From the NCBI GenBank assembly GCA_023336205.1, contig JALQCR010000013.1, positions 99,481 to 163,480 of the forward strand: a stretch of 64,000 bases of DNA. The letters run 5' to 3'. Made by a program: the position numbers and the translations under genes. The notes under the pieces were generated by a model that searched no databases, was not told where the DNA came from, and worked only from the letters and a program-made list of their open reading frames with translations. Every line of letters starts with the position of its first letter. Position 1 is the stretch's first letter. Source of the stretch: Pseudanabaena sp. Salubria-1 (GTDB lineage Bacteria > Cyanobacteriota > Cyanobacteriia > Pseudanabaenales > Pseudanabaenaceae). Of the stretch, positions 61,610 through 64,000 are shown in pieces.

Positions 61610-62605
61610 TTACAGCAGTAGTGCGTTGAAGATGTAACCGATGCTGATAATGCCGACCGTCATTAGTCCAATAAACACAGCTAAGAGCTGAGGTTTTAAA
61701 ACTTTTTTGAGAATAACCATTTCAGGAAGAGAAAGCGCGGTAACTGCCATTGTGAAAGCTAATACTGTACCCATTGGCATTCCTTTATTAACTAAAGCTT
61801 CCGTAATTGGCATCACCCCCGCAATATTTGCATAGAGTGGTACTCCTAAAACTACCGCAAGTGGGACAGCTAGAGGATTATGCACACCTGCATATTTGAC
61901 AATAAAATCGGTCGGTACATAACCATGAATCCCCGCCCCGATCGCAATGCCAAGTACCACATAAAGCCAAACCGATCGCACAATTTCACTAGATTGAAAT
62001 CTGCCCTGCTCAAATCTTTGATTCCAAGTCAGGGCAAGTTCGAGGCTATCTTCATCTTCGAGCGCTATACCTTGACGGGATCTTTGCAGTTCCCATACAA
62101 AGGGTTCTACCCATCTTTCCAGTTTGAGCAGTCCGATGATATATCCTGATGCGATCGCTAAGCCCACACCAAAACCGATATAGATCAGCGTCACTTTAAG
62201 TCCAAACAATCCCCACAAAAGGATTATAGCGACTTCATTGACCATTGGTGCTGCCATCAGATATGAGAAAGTCACGCCTAAAGGAACACCTGCTTCTAAA
62301 AATCCAATAAACAAGGGAACCGCCGAGCAAGAACAGAATGGGGTGACAATTCCTACCATTGCCGCCAAAACGTTCCCAGCAAACGTCCGCTTTCCTTCTA
62401 GCAAAAAACGAACTCTCTCTGGTTCTAGAAAGCTCTGAAATGTACCAACAATAAAGCTAATCACAATCAGCAATGTTAAAACTTTTGGCACATCGTAAAA
62501 GAAAAAATGCAGACTTGATCCTAAATGTGATGAGATTTCTAGCCCCAAAAATTTTGTGACAATCTGAGTAGCCAACCAATCAAAGGGATAAAACGGATCG
62601 AACAT
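61610..62605 (-). CDS. Permease of the UPF0718 / DUF318 (ArsP-like) family
   Basis: 331 residues, about eight membrane helices in two similar halves. Family signatures: TPFCSCSAVPLFIGFLEAGV with Cys-Ser-Cys (about 111-115), SYLMAAPMVNEVAI and, in the second half, GVPLYANIAGVMPITEALVN and MAVTALSLPEMVILKKVLKP. Relatives export methyl-arsenicals or other thiol-reactive compounds, or are linked to redox stress. It starts 12 nt after the stop of the thioredoxin-like gene, so both are one operon controlled by the ArsR-type operator at 62872-62899. Confidence 0.9.
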   Translation of the reverse strand: MFDPFYPFDWLATQIVTKFLGLEISSHLGSSLHFFFYDVPKVLTLLIVISFIVGTFQSFLEPERVRFLLEGKRTFAGNVLAAMVGIVTPFCSCSAVPLFIGFLEAGVPLGVTFSYLMAAPMVNEVAIILLWGLFGLKVTLIYIGFGVGLAIASGYIIGLLKLERWVEPFVWELQRSRQGIALEDEDSLELALTWNQRFEQGRFQSSEIVRSVWLYVVLGIAIGAGIHGYVPTDFIVKYAGVHNPLAVPLAVVLGVPLYANIAGVMPITEALVNKGMPMGTVLAFTMAVTALSLPEMVILKKVLKPQLLAVFIGLMTVGIISIGYIFNALLL

Positions 62606-62617
62606 GGCATTATTCCC

Positions 62618-62860
62618 TTAGCGCTGCAATAGCGGTTGAATTTGCTCTGTACTGATTACTTGACCTTTGCTGACAATCTTGCCATTGATCGCCATTGCGG
62701 GAGTAGACATCACCCCACGCATAGCAATTTCCACAGGATCGGTAATATGCAGAACTTCCGCCGTGAGTTTCAGATTTGCCACAGCTTGTTTGGCATTTGA
62801 TTCTAACTGTTGGCACTTTTTACAACCCGTACCCAAAATTTCAATTTTGACCATATCCAT
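62618..62860 (-). CDS. Small thioredoxin-like (glutaredoxin-like) redox protein
   Basis: 80 residues of the TM0996/MTH895 family: KIEILGTGCKKCQQLESNAK with the CKKC redox pair, then AMRGVMSTPAMAINGKIVSK with cis-Pro. GGGAG lies 6 nt before the ATG at 62860, so this start is preferred to the ATG two codons later. Such proteins commonly accompany UPF0718 permeases and ArsR regulators, and may pass electrons to the permease Cys pair or its substrate. Confidence 0.93.
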   Translation of the reverse strand: MDMVKIEILGTGCKKCQQLESNAKQAVANLKLTAEVLHITDPVEIAMRGVMSTPAMAINGKIVSKGQVISTEQIQPLLQR

Positions 62861-62871
62861 GACGCGCTCCC

Positions 62872-62905
62872 TAATATATCGATATATATCAATATATTAA
62901 TTATA
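62872..62905 (-). promoter_or_regulatory. ArsR/SmtB-type operator and -10 box
   Basis: A 28-bp near-perfect palindrome TAATATATCGATATATATCA + ATATATTA (62872-62899) lies 12 nt before the start of the thioredoxin-like gene. A TATAAT (62900-62905, minus strand) abuts it, so a repressor bound there would block the transcription start. ArsR-family operators have this AT-rich dyad form. The regulator gene is not within view. Confidence 0.68.
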
Positions 62906-63065
62906 GAAGCAATAAATATATAAACCTGATTTCGTTACAATTCCTACACATGACTTTCTAGCTTTTTGCATTAAATTAGAGTCAATTAGATTTGTAGGCG
63001 ATCGCCTACTTATAGATAAAATCGCATAGACTAGACCTACTAGGATTAAGTTAAAAACTAACTCT

Positions 63066-64000
63066 ATGTCAAAAATTAGAGTGCCAAAGCCTTTTTCTGA
63101 TCTCGTGAATGAGTTTAAGAATAAGAAAGAGCCTGATGTCGATCATGAGTTTGAAGAGAAGAAAGTTGTACCATCTCTCAGCAAATATGGTGCAACCGAT
63201 CGTAAAGGTCGATATTTACATTGGGATGAATTTAAATGGCGAGTGGAAAGAGGAGATGACGAACTAGTTGCATGGGTAGCGACTAAAATCAATAGAAAAG
63301 CAAGAGCAAAGTACCTCCAACAGTTACAGGCTGACAAAGAATCTTGCTTTAGTTACAGCATCCCTGACTCGCTCCATGCAAGGTTATACTCAATTGACAA
63401 AATGATTGCTAAAGGTCAAGAGAGCAGAGATGGCAATAACTTCATCTCGTCAAGTGACAAGCAACATTATTTTGTGAAAAGCTTAATGCTAGAAGAAGCC
63501 ATCACTTCATCCCAGTTAGAAGGAGCTTCAACTACTCGCGAAGTTGCACAGGAGATGCTCAAAAAGAGTCTTGCTCCTAAAGATAAATCTCAACAGATGA
63601 TTTTCAATAACTACCAGTTAATGAAAAAAGCGATTGAGAGAAGAGATGAAGAGCTATCAATAGAATTTATATTGGAGTTACATAGTATAGCAACCTATAA
63701 AGCCATTGATAATGCTGCCATATCAGGACAATTAAGACAAGACAATAATATTATTGTGACTGATTTATATGGTGAGAATGTATTTTATCCACCTGAATCG
63801 CAGACTATCCAATCTAGGCTCAAGCATCTATGTAACTTTGCAAATCAAGACCATAGTCAAGGTTCAGAATTTATTCACCCAATCATTAAAGCGATCATTT
63901 TACATTTTATGATTGCCTATATACATCCTTTTGGTGATGGTAATGGTAGAACTGCAAGAGCTATTTTTTATTGGAGTATTCTTAGGTCAGATGATTATTG
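63066..64000 (+). CDS. Fic family protein, class II type (C-terminus outside window)
   Basis: About 311 codons visible, frame open at the right edge. N-terminal region resembling the Fic_N domain; inhibitory helix motif TSSQLEGA (S/T-x3-E-G) around residue 141, before the core, as in class II Fic proteins. The Fic core HPFGDGNGRTARAIFYW (HPFxDGNGRxxR) is complete just before the edge. Fic proteins transfer AMP or a similar group onto target proteins; the inhibitory Glu keeps activity low until released. No Phd/antitoxin partner is needed in this class. Confidence 0.92.
   Translation, partial: MSKIRVPKPFSDLVNEFKNKKEPDVDHEFEEKKVVPSLSKYGATDRKGRYLHWDEFKWRVERGDDELVAWVATKINRKARAKYLQQLQADKESCFSYSIPDSLHARLYSIDKMIAKGQESRDGNNFISSSDKQHYFVKSLMLEEAITSSQLEGASTTREVAQEMLKKSLAPKDKSQQMIFNNYQLMKKAIERRDEELSIEFILELHSIATYKAIDNAAISGQLRQDNNIIVTDLYGENVFYPPESQTIQSRLKHLCNFANQDHSQGSEFIHPIIKAIILHFMIAYIHPFGDGNGRTARAIFYWSILRSDDY

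Overview
The window looks like a piece of a cyanobacterial chromosome. The HIP1 octamer GCGATCGC recurs throughout. The genes include psaM (photosystem I), cyanophycinase, a system II cytochrome c assembly protein (CcsA), a DUF4327 protein, Uma2 nucleases and large multi-PAS/GAF histidine kinases. A Pseudanabaena-like filamentous or unicellular lineage is possible, but the genus cannot be fixed from the sequence alone.

Layout. 1-14 kb: a signalling block, all on the minus strand. It holds a hybrid kinase cut by the window edge, an RsbQ-like hydrolase, a packed kinase / response regulator / hybrid kinase operon, and a membrane hybrid kinase built from repeated PAS domains. Two decayed receiver-domain tails and an IS630 element nested in a palindromic repeat lie between them. 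14-20 kb: tRNA-Asp(GTC), a secreted protein of unknown function, ccsA, a transglutaminase-like protein, a carboxylesterase, psaM and a small membrane protein. 20-25 kb: an insertion-damaged stretch with a family 2 glycosyltransferase split by IS1 and a cupredoxin split by IS30; a Uma2 nuclease and a family 4 glycosyltransferase remain. 25-38.7 kb: fabG, TPR protein, C39-like peptidase, livH, cyanophycinase, paraslipin, a small membrane/pentapeptide gene group, a double-domain QueD/PTPS protein and a WD40 protein. 38.7-41.4 kb: an AT-rich, HIP1-free island with a 757-residue protein that joins a degenerate type I methyltransferase-like region to a helical region carrying a HEPN-type Rx5H motif. 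41.4-51.2 kb: TPR protein, trpG/pabA, MBL-fold protein, L,D-transpeptidase, clpP, a TPR-PRMT-like gene split by an ISL3-family element, and glmM. 51-60.5 kb: a PAS kinase with its response regulator, an IS4-like element, a REC-GAF-GGDEF-EAL gene split in its EAL domain by another IS, and fabD. 60.5-64 kb: a repeat with long homopolymer runs, an HNH nuclease, an ArsR-type operator driving a small thioredoxin-like protein and a permease, and a Fic protein cut by the right edge.

Two themes stand out. First, IS activity is recent and varied: six elements from at least five families, four of them inside genes whose reading frames rejoin exactly when the element and one target duplication are removed. 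Second, the intergenic DNA is full of long, near-perfect palindromes. Many start on a stop codon and act as bidirectional terminators. Others form dispersed families with conserved flanks, and one sits in frame inside a TPR gene. The most interesting uncharacterised items are the methyltransferase-like/HEPN-like fusion, the in-frame palindrome, the 78-bp in-frame tandem repeats, and a structured RNA candidate upstream of the L,D-transpeptidase gene.
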